A stretch of DNA of 64,000 bases from contig NC_082595.1 of the NCBI RefSeq assembly GCF_030936135.1, positions 84,868,451 to 84,932,450 on the forward strand, in the 5' to 3' direction. The stretch is from Gavia stellata (Eukaryota > Chordata > Aves > Gaviiformes > Gaviidae). The position numbers were made by a program, and so were the translations under genes. Numbering within the stretch: the stretch's first letter is position 1; each line of letters starts with the position of its first letter. The notes beneath the pieces are model-generated. The model did not search any database. It had not been told where the DNA came from and saw only the letters and a program-made list of their open reading frames with translations. Shown here one piece after another: positions 1 to 14,229 of this stretch.

Positions 1-3000
1 GTTTAATTTACTACCTCCTTCTACATATATATTCTAGTTACAAGACATGTTTGTTTTCTTTGTTGGTAAATATTAGAACAACGTGAGAGATTAAATTAGA
101 AAAAGTATGTGCTGTTGCAAACTCTTAGTTACAGAATTACTTGCTTCCACTGCATTGCCTAGGTAATTCACTGATATATCTACCCTAATAAATATTCATG
201 CAGGTCAGTCTCAAGCACAGATCCTTATCAGGTAGATACGTTTGAGGCATCTCAGTTTCTGGAGCCAAAAAACCACAAGAAAGTCATTTTCTCTGCATCG
301 TGTCCAGCCACCTTTGGTTACCCCCAGCCGAAATTACCAGGTACCCAATTACAGACGAGTTAGCTGGCAGCAGCCTTCATGCAGGTTCCACGTGAGATGT
401 GAACTGCTGCCTCTGGGTGTGTAGTGAGCCTCATTAGCCGCACTCTAACAGTGACGGAGCAAGTCTGGAGCACCGGGACTGAAAACACAACTCGGGTAGA
501 GACATAGATACAAAAAAGACATAGGAAGAAGAAATATCAGGTGTATAGAAGAACATCCATATGCAGAAATATTAAACACAGGAGGACTCTCCAGTTCAGG
601 AAAGCAACAACTGAGGAATGACAGCTAGGACCTGTTATATTGAGAGGGTGAAAAGAACAGTTAGTTGCTGTTTCTCATCATACAACATAATGATACGATC
701 AGACACCGAGTTTAAAATAACAAAACGGAAGTGTTTTTTCACATAATACATAATCACGTCATGGGAACTATTGCTACACAAGCATGAGAAGGTAAAAAAT
801 ATAAATTACTTCAAAAACTGTTTTAAAAATTCATGGACTGCCCAGAGAAGGATGACTGCCCACTTGTCCTCTTCCTTTTCCAAAGCATCTGGCCAGTTAC
901 AGCTGCCAGGGATGAGGTATGGACTAGGACACTATAGGACTCACTCACTTAGCTTCATTAGGTAGAAAGCACTCATCTCAATTCAAAATGTTCAGGGAGT
1001 TCAAAGCAGCAGCAATAACAATGAAAATTTAAGATTTTCCCATCAGAATAAATAATATACTGAATAGGCAATAAGTATATATCAGGCTTGTTATTGCCAT
1101 TCTATGCTATGAGAATTACAGCTGGGATCGAGAGATTGCAAGCAGCTCCACTATTTCTTACCTGAATTACAGAGCTTCTTTCAAACGGAAGGTCTTTCAA
1201 AACAGAAGGATCATGACTTGTTGGTGTGCGTAATATTTACTTATTTTTATTTGTATTGAAACAAGCAAAGAAATCCAGGCTTTAGATGACCTTGCCATCA
1301 CTCATAAATGCAATTTAGTTAAAATAAACTTTATAAATAATTATGAAGTGACATCTAAAAGCTAACACAACTGAAATGACAAATTAGAAATGTCATCTCA
1401 TGATGTGCGTTAGCCCAGTGTCACTCAAAGCCAATGCATTTTTACTCATATCAAATTAGAATTGCCAGCTACTGTGGATTTTTTTCCTTGAACAAGGTAG
1501 AGCTGAAAGCTCTGCAAAAAGAAACCTGACTCTAAAGCATTTCTTTTGGAGCAATCCATAAACCATCTGCATGTGCCATTAACGTTGGACATGGGAGCAG
1601 GGCTGCTGTGTGTCAAAATGCTCACATGACGGAAGTGTGTCTTTGGAAAACAAAATATAAAGGCTAATACAAAGGTCTTTCATATGCTGACAAAAAGATG
1701 ACAAAGGTGAGTGAAGGAGACTTGGACAACAGTAAAACAAATAACTAGCTGTTCGCTCTCCAGAAGTCCCAGGCAAGGGAACAGGTAGAGCTTTCCGAAC
1801 TCTGACAAGAGCAACATCATGAATGGAGGTCTTGTCAGACACCAAAGCATCCTTCTCATGCAGGTATATGTGAAACAGCAGTGCAGTGGGTGGAGTAGTA
1901 TGTTTGGGAATGTTCGTGGGGAAAAAAAAAAGGAATTCTCACCTGGTTCTACCTTCTGTTCCATCAGTGGTCAATAGTTGCTGCTGGCTCTACCTCCTTC
2001 TCAGCTAACCATCTTAAAATCCTGCTATCTCCTTTCTTCATGCAGGTATCCCTGAATCTGTTTCTGCAGATAGAGAAATGTTTGTACAGCCTTCCCAGGC
2101 ATTGGGATTTGAACTGCTGTCATTCACAGGCTTCTACATTCAACATAATGACGGACCGGATCAGCAACAGGGACAACAGTCACTCTTCTTTAGCCATTGC
2201 TTGGATGTTGCTGGTTGAAATCAAGTCTATGAAATGAAACTTTGCACAACAGACCCAAGCTCTTAGATCTGTTTTCATTCATGTGCATCGGTGAAACCTT
2301 AAAATGAATGTCCTTAAGGTTGTTACCACCAGCTGGAAAGGTGCAAACAGTTTGCAATTCAGCCTGCACACCTGCCTAAAATTCAGAAATGCCCAGCTGG
2401 TTTCAAGGAACAGCTAGGATTCCTGTGCCTTTTGTTAGCACTGCAATGTCACATCGATAACGCAAAACGAAGAGCCAGAAAGTGAGGGCCCCTATTCAAA
2501 CAAGAGCTTCTGCATTGTCAAAGATCCTGAAAAGTTTGTGAACAGCAAAAGAACTCAGACAGTAAGGGAAACACAGACTTCAGCTCAGGGTTATTTAGCA
2601 TGTAATTTGATTTCATGTGTTTTCCTGCTTTGTATTCATTGATTTCAAATCCTTCCTCAGTACCCATCTCTGCCACAGTAGCTATGGTAAATTGCCAGCT
2701 CATATTGGATAGGCAAGTGGCCAGCTGAGACTATGGACATAATTAACATGTCTACTTTAACAACCAACCTCAAACCTTCAATTTACACAACAACACATCT
2801 ATGTAAAAACATCTTCTGGTCACAGTCCTTCCCATTTTTTTTCATCATCTGCCCTTCATATTTGTTACATTCACCCATCACAACAACTCTTAATTTAAAT
2901 TGTAAGCAGTTGAGGACAAAAAATATTCTGTCTTGCTCTATTCTTGTGCAATGAGGCCATGAACAATGAGACCCTGCCACAGTAGCTCCTGTGGAAATTA

Positions 3001-6000
3001 ATACATATAATAATATTATTATAACCTTCCAACCATTTCCTTATCACTTCAAAGTATATTTTTTTCCTGTATTTTGTAAGCAGAGCAGTGGAAGCTGCTG
3101 TATGATTTGAATTCAAATGTGAGTAAGATGCCAAGTGCTGCAGTTCTATGCACTTTGCAACTTGTGCTCCTTACAGCATGCATCTTCCACAGAGAAAAGT
3201 GTGTTGTAGCGGCAGCAGATTAAATGAATCCAGACAGTTTTTGTCCTTCAGGGAAAGACGCCTTGTTTCTGTCACGCTCCAGTCTGTCGATGCTCCAAAG
3301 TCACAGGACGGCAATCCGCAGTACACAGCATCTCAGTATAGTGCTGGAGATCAGAAATGGAAGTTGTGGTGTTCTTTGGGAAAAAACCACGATCTTTCAT
3401 ATGTCTACTGACCAAAATGTTGCAACTCGAGAGAGTAGTCATCATTTAAGCAACCTTCCCGCAGACCGATGAAGGAAGCAGACGGGTCTCCACATGTTCC
3501 TGGTGCATATTTTCCCTCCCCTATTCCCTGAACACAGAACACACAAAATGAGACAATGACAACATGAAGTTCATCTGAATGTCTCCATTCAGCCAAACCT
3601 CTTTTGAAGAGCAAACCTGACATCAAAAAACCCATCTAGGGAGTATTTTCCACTGAAACCCTGCTCAGAGAGAGCACGCACAAATGGAAAGGCCTGCTGC
3701 CTGCCAAAGAAAAAAAGCTCTTGGGGCTGAATCACCCATCCATTAGTAGCTGTGAATAGTAACAGCAGTCTGTGATCATGAGTACTATGCCCTGAAATGA
3801 TCGCTTCATACTATTTTGCTTATTGGCAAGGGTGTTCTTAATTTTTTTTTTTTTTAACACTAAAAAACAGATTTAACATCACAATCCTTTTGATAGTGTG
3901 ATTCTGTGCATTCATAGAAATGAAAATCTGAACAGGAAAAATTTTTTTAGATATTTATAGATATTAGATATTAGAATATTAGATATTATAGATATTATAG
4001 AATATAGATATTAGATATTAGAATATAGATATATTATTACAGATATTTAGATAAACATGAGTTATAAACAAAGTCCCCTAGATGTCACCCATAAAGACCT
4101 CCTGTTTTTCTAGGGATCTGATGGCTCTTTTTGACTTATGCAGCCAACAGCTCACATACCACTTAGCTCACTAGTCCCCAACCAATTCATCCATGCAGAA
4201 AATAAACATATTGATGCTTTTATCCCTCCCTTCCCTATTCCAAAGCCACCCTGTGACCCTGAGGACCAGGCCAGACTCCTTTCAGTGCTAACAACTGCTT
4301 TGAATGATGAGCAACAGTAGGAGCGATCGCCAACAGAAACCTCACGCTCCTTTCTTCATCCCGGGGAAGTTCAGATTTTACCAGTCACTTACAAATGTCC
4401 CACAGAGACTGGTTTAGAAGTATACATTTATTAGACTCCAGTCTTCCACCTGGCAGAACAAACAGATGCAGAGTAACCCATGCCTTTAATCATTTTCCCT
4501 CCACAGGCACAATTCAGCCATACAGCTAATTCATGCTGTAGATTCTGCTCAGCGAAGCACTGCAAATTATCCACACAAGCAAAAAAAAAAACACTTCCAG
4601 AGTGTAGATTCAGGTTAAGCATCATTCAAGACTTTGCATGCAAGACTCTCACCACAGTGAACCATGAAGACATTAACACCATGATACATTGAAAAGATAT
4701 GCCGAATGCATTTATTTATTTAGAGGACAGAGAACAGCCCACTTTTCATTCCTGAAAGAATCATTCAGCGACAGTTGAAAATTAAAACTCTTCAAAAGTA
4801 CACAGGAATAGCATGTGGTGGTGATGTATGTTTGGTTTTAATTAAAATATTTGGACATCTGGATTTGAAGGGAATGCCAACAACCTTCAACTTACTGGTA
4901 GAGAGGAAATAAGATACTTCTAGTATATTCCTACCACTTAATTTTAGTTCACACGATTAAAAACATTAGTCCAAATGAACTCGATTATCTTCTTGTGTGC
5001 ATTCAACTTGATGTAAGATCTCTGGGTTTTCCAAGCAGCTGGCCAAGGTACCCTGCACAGTCCACCTGCCTGGCAGAGCTGCATTTCTCATCCTCAGCTG
5101 AAAAAAGTCACAAACACTTTAGTCTGCTACTATGAATCACAACTCTGTTAAGACATCATTTGATACCAATTGCAGTATAAATCTTGCTCAGTAAGTAGAA
5201 GGGGTCTGTTCACCTCTTTATAATGTCAGTTTAACAATGTCTGTTAAAAAATGGTCTTTACTAAAGCGTGGGATGCACTCATTTAGACATTTGTTCCAGG
5301 CTTATGGACAACATCAGGTCGTAGTAATTAAATGTTCTCTATAGTTATGATGATTAAGGAGGTGACAACTGAACGAACAACACTATATAAAGGAGTAACA
5401 CTTTCTTTTCTGTTTTAAGATTTTGCTCTTGCAGGTTACAAAAACACTCCTCAGGTAATTTTTGTTAGAGAAAATGGTCCTTGCAGCCATTCTCAATGGG
5501 GAAGGACAGTGACTCAGACATGTTTAGGTCTATTAACATGAAGGGGAAAAAAAGTAACTTATTGGAAACAAACTTAATCACTGGCAATAAGCTCCAACTG
5601 ACTTTAAGAAACTTTTATAAGAAACTGTAGTTAAGAAATGCAGCATTTTTCCAAGCAGTTTAAATGTAATTAAGAGAATTTTTTAAAAATTGGGTTTTTT
5701 TAACATTACCCAGAAATACTGAATACAGCTGAAAATTGGAAGTAAAATTTTTGAAACAACACTAAATTCTAACAAGAAAAAAAGCATTTCTAGAGTTTGC
5801 TGCATGTTCAAACATAAGATCAACTACTAACTGGCCTTTTGAGAAACTGGATCTGAACTGAGAACCAAGAGTGTTGGCGGTTGGGATTACTGCAGAGATT
5901 TTAGCAGCATTCCTGGAGAACTGGGCTTAGTGTGTTTTCAATTCTGCACAACAGACAATTTAATGAATATTGAACCTATCGTGTAATGAAATAATCATGT

Positions 6001-7874
6001 AGCAAGAACGCTGCTTGCAAAAATATGAAAGGTCTGTTACCGCTACAGCTATTGTTTTTTCAGACATAAAAACCATTTATCGAAAGCACTTTAGCAATTA
6101 TACAGCTATATGGTATACAGAGATATGATTTTTCCCTCACAGATCTGTATTAAGCACCTTAAGTAAGTGTCGCGTGGTGGACTTCTTTAAAATAGTTCTC
6201 AGCTACCGACAGGAAACAAGTGGCTCTTCTCCGCGATGTAACTTCATATGTGCTGGGAGCCCACATTGCAGTTAGAAAGAGCGAATAGCCCATCAAATCT
6301 GCATGATAAACAATGTGGATATGCCAGCTTGGTGGCTGTGCTTAAGATTAGCTTTGGCCTTCAGTTTGGAAGCAATTAAGCAGGCTGAATATTCTACTAT
6401 TTTTATTTCTGATAAGGATAGCGAGGCTGGTTTGGTTTTCCCGCAGAAGTGAAGTCCGGTTTACATATGCTCCAAAACAATCTGGAGATCAAAAGAAAAA
6501 CATTGCATCTAGAACTGGCATAAATATATTGTCATGAGGCCTCCTGGGTGTAATAGGAGAACTTCTACAGAAGGTTGGTTAAATGTGTTTAGAAGAAAAG
6601 TTACTCAGATTTTTTTATCTATGTGTACTCATCATTTCATTTGGTGGGAACTTTAGAAGGGCAAAGGGAGGAGTTAATTTCATATGGCCTATGAAGGTTT
6701 TTCAAATTTTTATTGTGTAGGGATTTTTTTCTTGCTGATGCTTGAAGAGAAAATGAATGAAGTGGCATTCTTTAATCCAAAGTTGCAAAATCCTGAGGTT
6801 TCAAGGTAAGGCCTTACATATCTCATACAAGTCAGTTTAAGCCAAAATACACAGGCAAAAGACAGAAAGTCCACAAATATCAGTGATTAAATTAAAGAGG
6901 ACATTCAAATGTGCATTTCCACTGCATAATACATTTGACATTTTTACAAAACAAAATTCTAAAATTCTTTAAATGAATGTTAAAAAGGTGAGAAATATTT
7001 TTTCAAGGATCATTTCTAAACAAACTGAGTAGAAATAGGCAGGGGAAGGAGTACTGCACTTATTTCATATATGCCTACACTCAGCACATTACTATAGCTG
7101 CACTACCAACATATTCAACTATTATACCTCTTATTACACACCTTACAACTGGTTTGAAACATATATTTAAATAATACAACTTACTTTTCCTACTTTTATG
7201 TTGATTCAGATATTTGTACTTGCTATTCTTGATATGCTCTAAGTCATGAAATTGTGAGAAGCAAGACCTTAGGTGAATATCTAAATCCAAGTGAAAAGTT
7301 TCCTGAACGGTCAAAAATTATATTTCTATTAATACTAGATCCTGAAAAGTGCAGTTTCACAATCGCTTAGGACATAATAAACTAAAGAGAAAAACATGAT
7401 TAGTTGTAGGTAAGACTTACCTTCAACAGCGCCTCCTGATTTAACAGAGAGACAGTCTAAGAAACCTCTAAACTCCTTTCTAAGTCCTAGTGTCAATGAT
7501 TCTCCCTTTTTCCATTCAAAATCATATAGCAGCAGCAATTATCACTATTCTTTACCTACAACCTGTTAAGAATTTTACCTATTTTTAATTATGCTCTAAC
7601 ACCAGAGATCTGAATAGAAATTATGTCATTCAGCAGGTTTCCTGGTATTTTTCTACAGTCAAACATTTCTCTGAAAACTGTAGTTGGCCAAACCACTGAC
7701 ACTGCAAAGACCTCAACATTGCACACCTGAATCCCATGTTTCTAACTCTTAGGTCTGTCTACTTAGATTGCCTCTATATTCTACCCAAAAGCACTAGAGC
7801 AGCTGTCTGAACCAAGGACACTCCGCAGCTTGGAGGATTAGATTCTTATCAAACGTAAAAATAAATCCTACTGT
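1..7874. other. Non-coding DNA downstream of PRIM2, no gene recognised
   Basis: AT-rich sequence with only short, overlapping open frames on both strands, none with a recognisable domain or credible splice context. The only clear structure is the TAGATAT-type simple repeat at about 3949-4053. In the human map the region past PRIM2 is gene-poor, which agrees, but synteny here is not shown by the sequence. Confidence 0.6.
3949..4053. repeat. AT-rich simple repeat (TAGATATTAGA-like units)
   Basis: Degenerate tandem array of TAGATAT, TAGAATAT and ATTATAGATAT units over about 105 bases, made of A, T and G with almost no C. The units vary in length and sequence, so it is an old, interrupted array. 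Confidence 0.8.
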
Positions 7875-8060
7875 CATAGACTTTAATGGCCAAAAGGGCC
7901 AGTCGGATCATCTACTTTGAACAGTACAACACAGACCATTACATTTCATCCAGTAGTTAATGCATCAACTTGACTAGTTCAGGTTCAGCAAAGACACTTC
8001 TTCTGGTCTAACTTGATTTTTACTGAAATTTTTGTAAGTAAGTGCTGCCATTAAGCATGG
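7875..8060 (-). mobile_element. Old, degraded CR1-like LINE 3' fragment
   Basis: The plus strand reads tcatagactttaatggccaa, then a gggccagtcggatcatcta-like stretch and acacagaccattacatttca. This resembles the reverse complement of ancient amniote CR1 3' ends (tcatagaatt... ggaccattggatcatctagt... cacaggccat). It is far more diverged than the other CR1 copies here and has lost its terminal repeat. The far edge is uncertain. Confidence 0.55.
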
Positions 8061-11000
8061 CACACACTTTCTGTTTGCGTAACACCTCCCATGGTACTGA
8101 TCCTGAGTAGAACATAATGTTCTTCTGAAAAATAAATATTAAGGTTATGCCATATCTGCTTCTGCTATACTAATGTCCTTTTCATTATCCCATGTTCGTG
8201 AACCATCTTAATTAAGGTTTATGATTATATGACAAAACATCTTCAACTTGGCTGAGAACTTGCATTTCAGACAGAAACACAGCATCTTGTGATGCTTTCA
8301 TTGTGGTTACCATTTTTGTTCTAACAAATATTGAGAGTTCATACACCTTTGTGCTGTTTGCAGCCTAATCACCAAGTCCTGCTCTCCCTCAACAGATCTA
8401 CGTCAATATCACCTTCCTGTCTCCAGCTATTGATGTACTTTTCACCTACCCTAAACCCACTTCCAAAGTCTTCCAGTGCTTCTTCTGTTAACAAGTTAGT
8501 ATTTAGGTATGTGTTTCTATGTATTTCCCAGTTACAATTCACTCTTGACATTATTCCAACCATTTTTATACCTGTTTTCCAATCAATTTACCTACTACAT
8601 AAATGCTTCAGGTTCCTTGGGGGATTGAATTGCACCCATTGATCAGAACCTTTGTTCAATTCAAATGCCTTAGATCCTTCAGCATTTGAGGGATTTAAAC
8701 AAATCTTAGCAAATAAGTGAGCTAATGGGTGAAAGTCTTTATTTTTCTCTTTGGGAACTAGATACCAAAGGTAGAAGTTTTGATGTTGAGAAGTAGTACT
8801 TTTGCTAACAGTATTAAGAGTACAGATCAACGTGGAAAGAAAGATTTGTACTCTCAAAAGAATCTGTTAAAATCATGGATCCACTGACATGAACTAGGCT
8901 TCTGATTCAGAAGGGCCAGTGAAGGATGATGATGTTTTGTACCATCTCCTGGGGTAACAAACATGGAAGGGAAAATAAAACATGAAAGGCAGTGATTAGC
9001 AAGCCCGGCAGCAAGGATGGGTTACTCTGCTAATGTGAACGAAGTAGTGGACTTCATACAAGTTCTAAAAAACATCACCAGTAAAATCTATTATGTAGTG
9101 GATAAGGAGGAATACACAGGATGGTGAAATAAGGAGACTGTGAACAGCAGAAGTTAGTTAAAAGATGACAGTTATTCAGCAGACTTACAGTGTAGTAAAA
9201 AGAGGAAACACAAAAAAAACCACAAAAACCCACCCATACAATGACCTAAAAGAACAAAGTGATTCTTTTGTGGATTTTTAAGACACTTGAAATAGACACA
9301 GATTTCAGAATATGCTATATATGCTTTAAAAAAAATTAAAAATCTTAAGTATCATGATGTGAAGTCTACCCAAAAGAACCACTCATATTGAGGCCTTGAC
9401 TACATCTGTCCAGCTGTAATTCATTAGATGTTTCTGATACGCACTTGGGAAAACAAGGAAAGCATCAGTAATTATATTGGGATAAGCTTGCCCAAAATCT
9501 CTGGATTACGGCTGCCCTGCCTTAATGGTTTAGGGAAGAACAAAAAGCATAAATGAACTCTTTAAGCTTTACATCCTTGCAACAAATCTGGCCCGGGAAG
9601 CCAGAAGATGATAGCAACCCAGGTAACATAAATGTCTTTGACAGGCCAACATGTCTAAGTAAAACTAAAAAATTCTTGCCATAGGTGCAAGATTTTAAGT
9701 GTTTTCCTTCCTTAGTTACAGCAAAAAAAATCCCAGGGAGCTAACCCTGGGTTTCTGGAATCCTTTTATTGTATTTAGCATATTAGCAGATTTGTGGGAA
9801 AAATAGGTCTTTCAAATAGTAAAATCTTTGACATATTAAGCTTCCGTAAGTATTTTGATAGTAGAAACCACAAGAAATTTCACATTTCACAACCATGTGA
9901 AAATAACAGCACCACAGATTGAGCATCTGCATCACAAAGACATTCCCCTATCTCATCCTCTAAATATATTCTTGCTAGCATGTGTCTTCCAATTACATGG
10001 GCTTGAGACTGATTCACCATCTTGAAGGGAATCTCTCAGTCATCTCCACTTACTCTGCTTTGGCTCACACTGCCGATTGGTCTGAGAGCGTGCAAACTGG
10101 ATTCCTTTTGGAAGAAATTCAGCCAAAAGGCACACTCTGCAACGCTCCTCTATCTGCTAATGACAGCTCCAGCCATACTGTAAAACTAGTCCAAAGTAAA
10201 ACCCCCACAATAAGCCCAGAAGGAATGCCGCGCGCTCAGTATCTACGGTTTTGCTCCACAGATCCATTCCTATCATGCCGTGGTACTGGCTGCTCTCGCC
10301 ATTGCCCTTCCTGGGGCAGCGCTCCACATCTCAGCAGGGCACAACTTGTGAGCTCCTCACCCTTCCTTCTGCAGAACACCCAATAATAAAGTCCTCTTCT
10401 CCATTAGATCCTGAAAGACTTTGAAGTCAGAGACTGTTTTATTGTCTTTGATGCTAGCACTTCAAAAGATTACAAGATATGGATTGGCTTTTGAAACATC
10501 CTCCTCTAAATTTAACTGTGGTACATTCAAGATCAGACGTTGTAAAGGAGAGTACTTCCCGCACGAGCACCACGGCTGCACAGGGCTCTCTTATGGCAAC
10601 AGGCACAGTTCTGTGCATCCCCTCAGAAATGCAACCAAATATTATCTTAATATCTCATTTAATGACCCAGAATGCAGAGTGTCTTGGTCCAGAACAGTTT
10701 CAAACTTTTGCGTGTCTCCTGTTTTTTTTCAAGTTGCAAAATACGCCCAAAGTTTACTGTAAAGAGACACTTAGAAGGAGAGCTGATGCTTGCAAATCCA
10801 CCTGCGGTGCTTTACTGTAGAAACACATTTTCTTTTCAACTTGTAAGAGTAGAGTTTGGGATTTGGAGGTTTTTGTTTGGTTTTGTTGTTATTTTTGACT
10901 ACTGCATAACCCTATCAGGGTCACTCGGTTTTCAGAATCCTTATCTTCTGACCAAGTATAATTTTTATAGCACTACTACAACGCAGGAAATGCTCAAGTG

Positions 11001-13835
11001 AATGATTTACATATTCTTTGAGACTGGAAAGGCACAATTGCTAACAGCTCTATAATCAAGGAACAAGTGATTTTTATTGAAATTACAAAGCAGCATGAAC
11101 TTAAAGTTCTAGAAGACAAACAATTCCTTGGTGTCCAAATGCTCAAAAGGAGGATTCTCATTTTGGATTTCTCTACATTATCAAATTCAAAATATTCTGC
11201 TTTCAAAGAAAAATCAAAACTGTCAAATTATGAATTATGAAAATAAAATGCCAATTTCTTCAAATAGCAACAAAAGCATTGATTTCAACCCTTTGCTAGT
11301 TACTTGTAACTGTATACTGTAATTTGTACATTTTTCTGTTACACATTTTATTGTAGTCCACCTGACAGGTAATAAAAGGGAAGAAAATATAGTTTAAAGC
11401 AATTTGTAGTACTAGTAATCAAGGGATGTAAACTCACAATAATGAAGTAAACCAATGAAGGACAAAGGCTTTGTCACATACAGTTATGTTTGTTGCATTT
11501 CAGATTAATATTTTTCATTCAGAGGTTATATTGTGAGGTTATATTCTCTTCCTTGTAATAGAACTTATTTTTAAATTTTATGCTTGAATTCCTAAAAATA
11601 ACTTTATTCTGCTAATGTAGCAACGCAATGTAGAATATGTGAACAAGCTACCCATTCCCAACATAACAGATTTCGAAGTACACGTAAAGCTCAGAAATGA
11701 AGCACCAGGAGTTTTATTTACACAGCAAGTGACAATGTCTACATGAGTAGGGTTAGGGCATAACAGAAACGTTTCTACTGAGTAATAAATTACAATTTGT
11801 GGGCCTTGGCTGGGAAACACTACCTGCATTCAGCGTCTCGACCAACTCATTCTTCTCCCAGCTGTTTCACTTAGGAACATAAATCTCATTGCAGGTCTGA
11901 AACAGTTTCATTTCCATTAAAAGGATCCACAATATCCACTAAGGCACTGCCAACTCAGGTATTCAGTAACGCAGTATTAGAGGACAGCTACCACTTGCAA
12001 GGACACTTCAAAACCCCAAGGTCAAGTTTCTTAAAAATCTAATACAATCAATCAGAGGACTTCCACACATCAGGCTGTTCGTAACTCCTTGCTTCTTGGG
12101 CCCAGAACAACCACCGCCCTGCAGGATCCAGGTGCAGAACCTTTGCTCAGGGTGGATTTCTACAACTCCTTTGAATATGTGGTATCCAAAGGAGTAAGGA
12201 GTTTGGTAATTTACACAAAGCAGTGGCTAAACAAATTAAGGAAAAATTCAAGGAAGAGAATGGGAACAGTGAATCCTGGCAGATCTAACAACAAATGACA
12301 TGTTTTGTTTTTAAAGCCTGGTGTTGCACTAACGCTGTGCGAGTTATGTGCCCTTAAAGGAACGCTCTACATACGAGAAGCCAAAGATTCACAGTTAGCC
12401 CAAAGTCTTAACAGTAATCAAATAGTCAGTAGTCCAGTCACAATATTAATAGTCTAAATCAGTCAATTATTGTAGAGAAGATAAAGCCTCTAGCATAATA
12501 CAACTAGCAAATGCTACATACTCACACACTCCCTTGTATCTATGCCTTTCTCTAGTGTTGCACACATCTTTCCACTGTCCCTTGGGGTCCTGGGATCAAC
12601 AGCACATGGTCAGGGTCCCACGGTGTTCATCAGTAGTAGGATGCTGACGGTGGGGATTGTTCGTTCTTCTCTCTCGAGTCCACCTGGCATAATATTACAC
12701 ATTGCCAAAAATGTTCTACCCACTGTTCTTTTTTCATTGGTCTGGCAATTCCACATTACAGCCAAATAATTATATATAGTGTGGTTTACTCACGTTGCAT
12801 ATTTGTTCTTTCTTCTCTTATCCCTTAAAACTTGTTTTGCACAACTCTTTAGGTTACATTTCTTTAAGGATCAGCACTTGGCCATGGGTGATTTGTTTAT
12901 ATCCATGGGGCCTCTGGCACCTAAGATCATAGATTAATTGATTCTACACAAAATAACTACTTATTACTAGCCATTAGCTACAGAAATGTATCAAAATTTA
13001 CTGCTGTATCAAAATACTGCCTACAAACATAGGCAGTATATCACACAACAGTACAAAGCTAGGCTGTCATTTGACAGTTGCTGTTAAGGCTAAAACAAAG
13101 CTTCAGGTACAGCAAGATAAGCCCAGATAAATCAAGCTCGGTGAGTCTTCATGCTAAGGACTTGCAGAGTTAATACCAGCTACTAGCAATGACAATACTG
13201 TGTTTATGTGGTTACATGGCTATACGAGTAGCTAGGTCACTCTTCCAAGAAGGGGAAATGTTGTCATGAAACTCCTTAAACATCAGATAAAATAAAATTC
13301 AGGCCTTTCAAATCCCTGGGAGAATACTCTAACAGCATGATATAAAATACCAGCTTTACTTAGAGCTTTCACACACCGCACAGTGGCCGCTGCTCGATTG
13401 AATGCCATTCATGTGTGAGGTGACTTGGACTTTGGGGGAGTGGGAGGAACTTAGATGACCCAAACCTGCATTCAGATGGCTGCTTAGCTTAGCAGGACAC
13501 AGGAGGCTTCAGCCACCTCAGACACTGAGGAAACTTTAAAATCGAAAAGGAATATACGCTGATAATTTTTAGTTTATTCAAGATGAGTCAGCTGGTGGAG
13601 TGTCAGCTTTTTGGATTACCTTTTTGCATACAGGTGTCTAAACGCTGCTTATGTTCTGTTTCAAGCACCAAAACCAGCTCTCTAAATTTAGTGTCAAGGT
13701 ATACAAATTAGGAAGCTGATTTCCCTCAGCTCCTCATGTAGAAAAGAGACCGGGTAATTTTGATCATAAGAACTCCTACTTAATTACCATGCAAGTACAG
13801 CTAAAAAGAAAATACCATAAACTTTTGCTTTGCAA
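8061..13835. other. Non-coding DNA downstream of PRIM2, no gene recognised
   Basis: No exon-like or domain-bearing frame is seen. Two more GC-rich patches stand out, about 9980-10830 and 12300-12940. The first carries overlapping open frames of 113-134 codons without family resemblance. The second looks like part of an interspersed element but cannot be assigned. Confidence 0.5.
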
Positions 13836-13845
13836 TTTATTTATT
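13836..13845 (-). terminator. Candidate polyadenylation signals (two overlapping AATAAA)
   Basis: The plus strand reads tttatttatt here, giving AATAAATAAA on the minus strand. These are the first canonical hexamers noted downstream of the PRIM2 stop and sit at a usual 3' UTR distance. AT-rich DNA produces such hexamers by chance, so this is a candidate only. Confidence 0.4.
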
Positions 13846-14229
13846 AGGAAGAAACATATAAAAGTGACCACAAAATGGGATAAAAATATTTAAATATTTT
13901 GAAGAAAACCAAAAAAGGTAAGTCAGACAAAAATCACCTAATAATTGAGAAGGAACTTTCCTTCCTTCAACATGCCATATATATTTCCCATACTTCAACA
14001 TGCCATATAAAACAGTATCCTAAAGCAGCGAGAATAAGTACTGGATGCAATTACAGCTTCAGTATCTATCTTTTCTTCATCCTATTCAAAGCACTAAATG
14101 CCTGTGTCTTCCAGGTAGCGAAGTGCATATTCCTTAGTACAGAGACAAATACAGCTAGAGAAGGGAAAGAATGAAAGAATGAAAGAAAACCAAACTAAAC
14201 CAAACAAAAAACCCGAATAACACAGCTGC
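13836..14229 (-). other. PRIM2: Probable PRIM2 3' UTR
   Basis: This stretch follows the PRIM2 stop codon on the minus strand. It contains a short GAAAGAAT-type repeat at about 14166-14188 (plus-strand reading) and a 17-base sequence present twice, at 13965-13981 and 13993-14009. The end is inferred from overlapping AATAAA signals about 390 bases past the stop. Transcript data would be needed to fix the true 3' end, and other distal sites are possible. Confidence 0.5.

Noticed and set aside
9982..10820. Cluster of plus-strand open frames of 113-134 codons downstream of PRIM2
   Set aside because: They overlap each other in different frames and the longest begins at GTG. They show no family resemblance and lack clear exon boundaries, so they are probably chance frames in a GC-richer patch.
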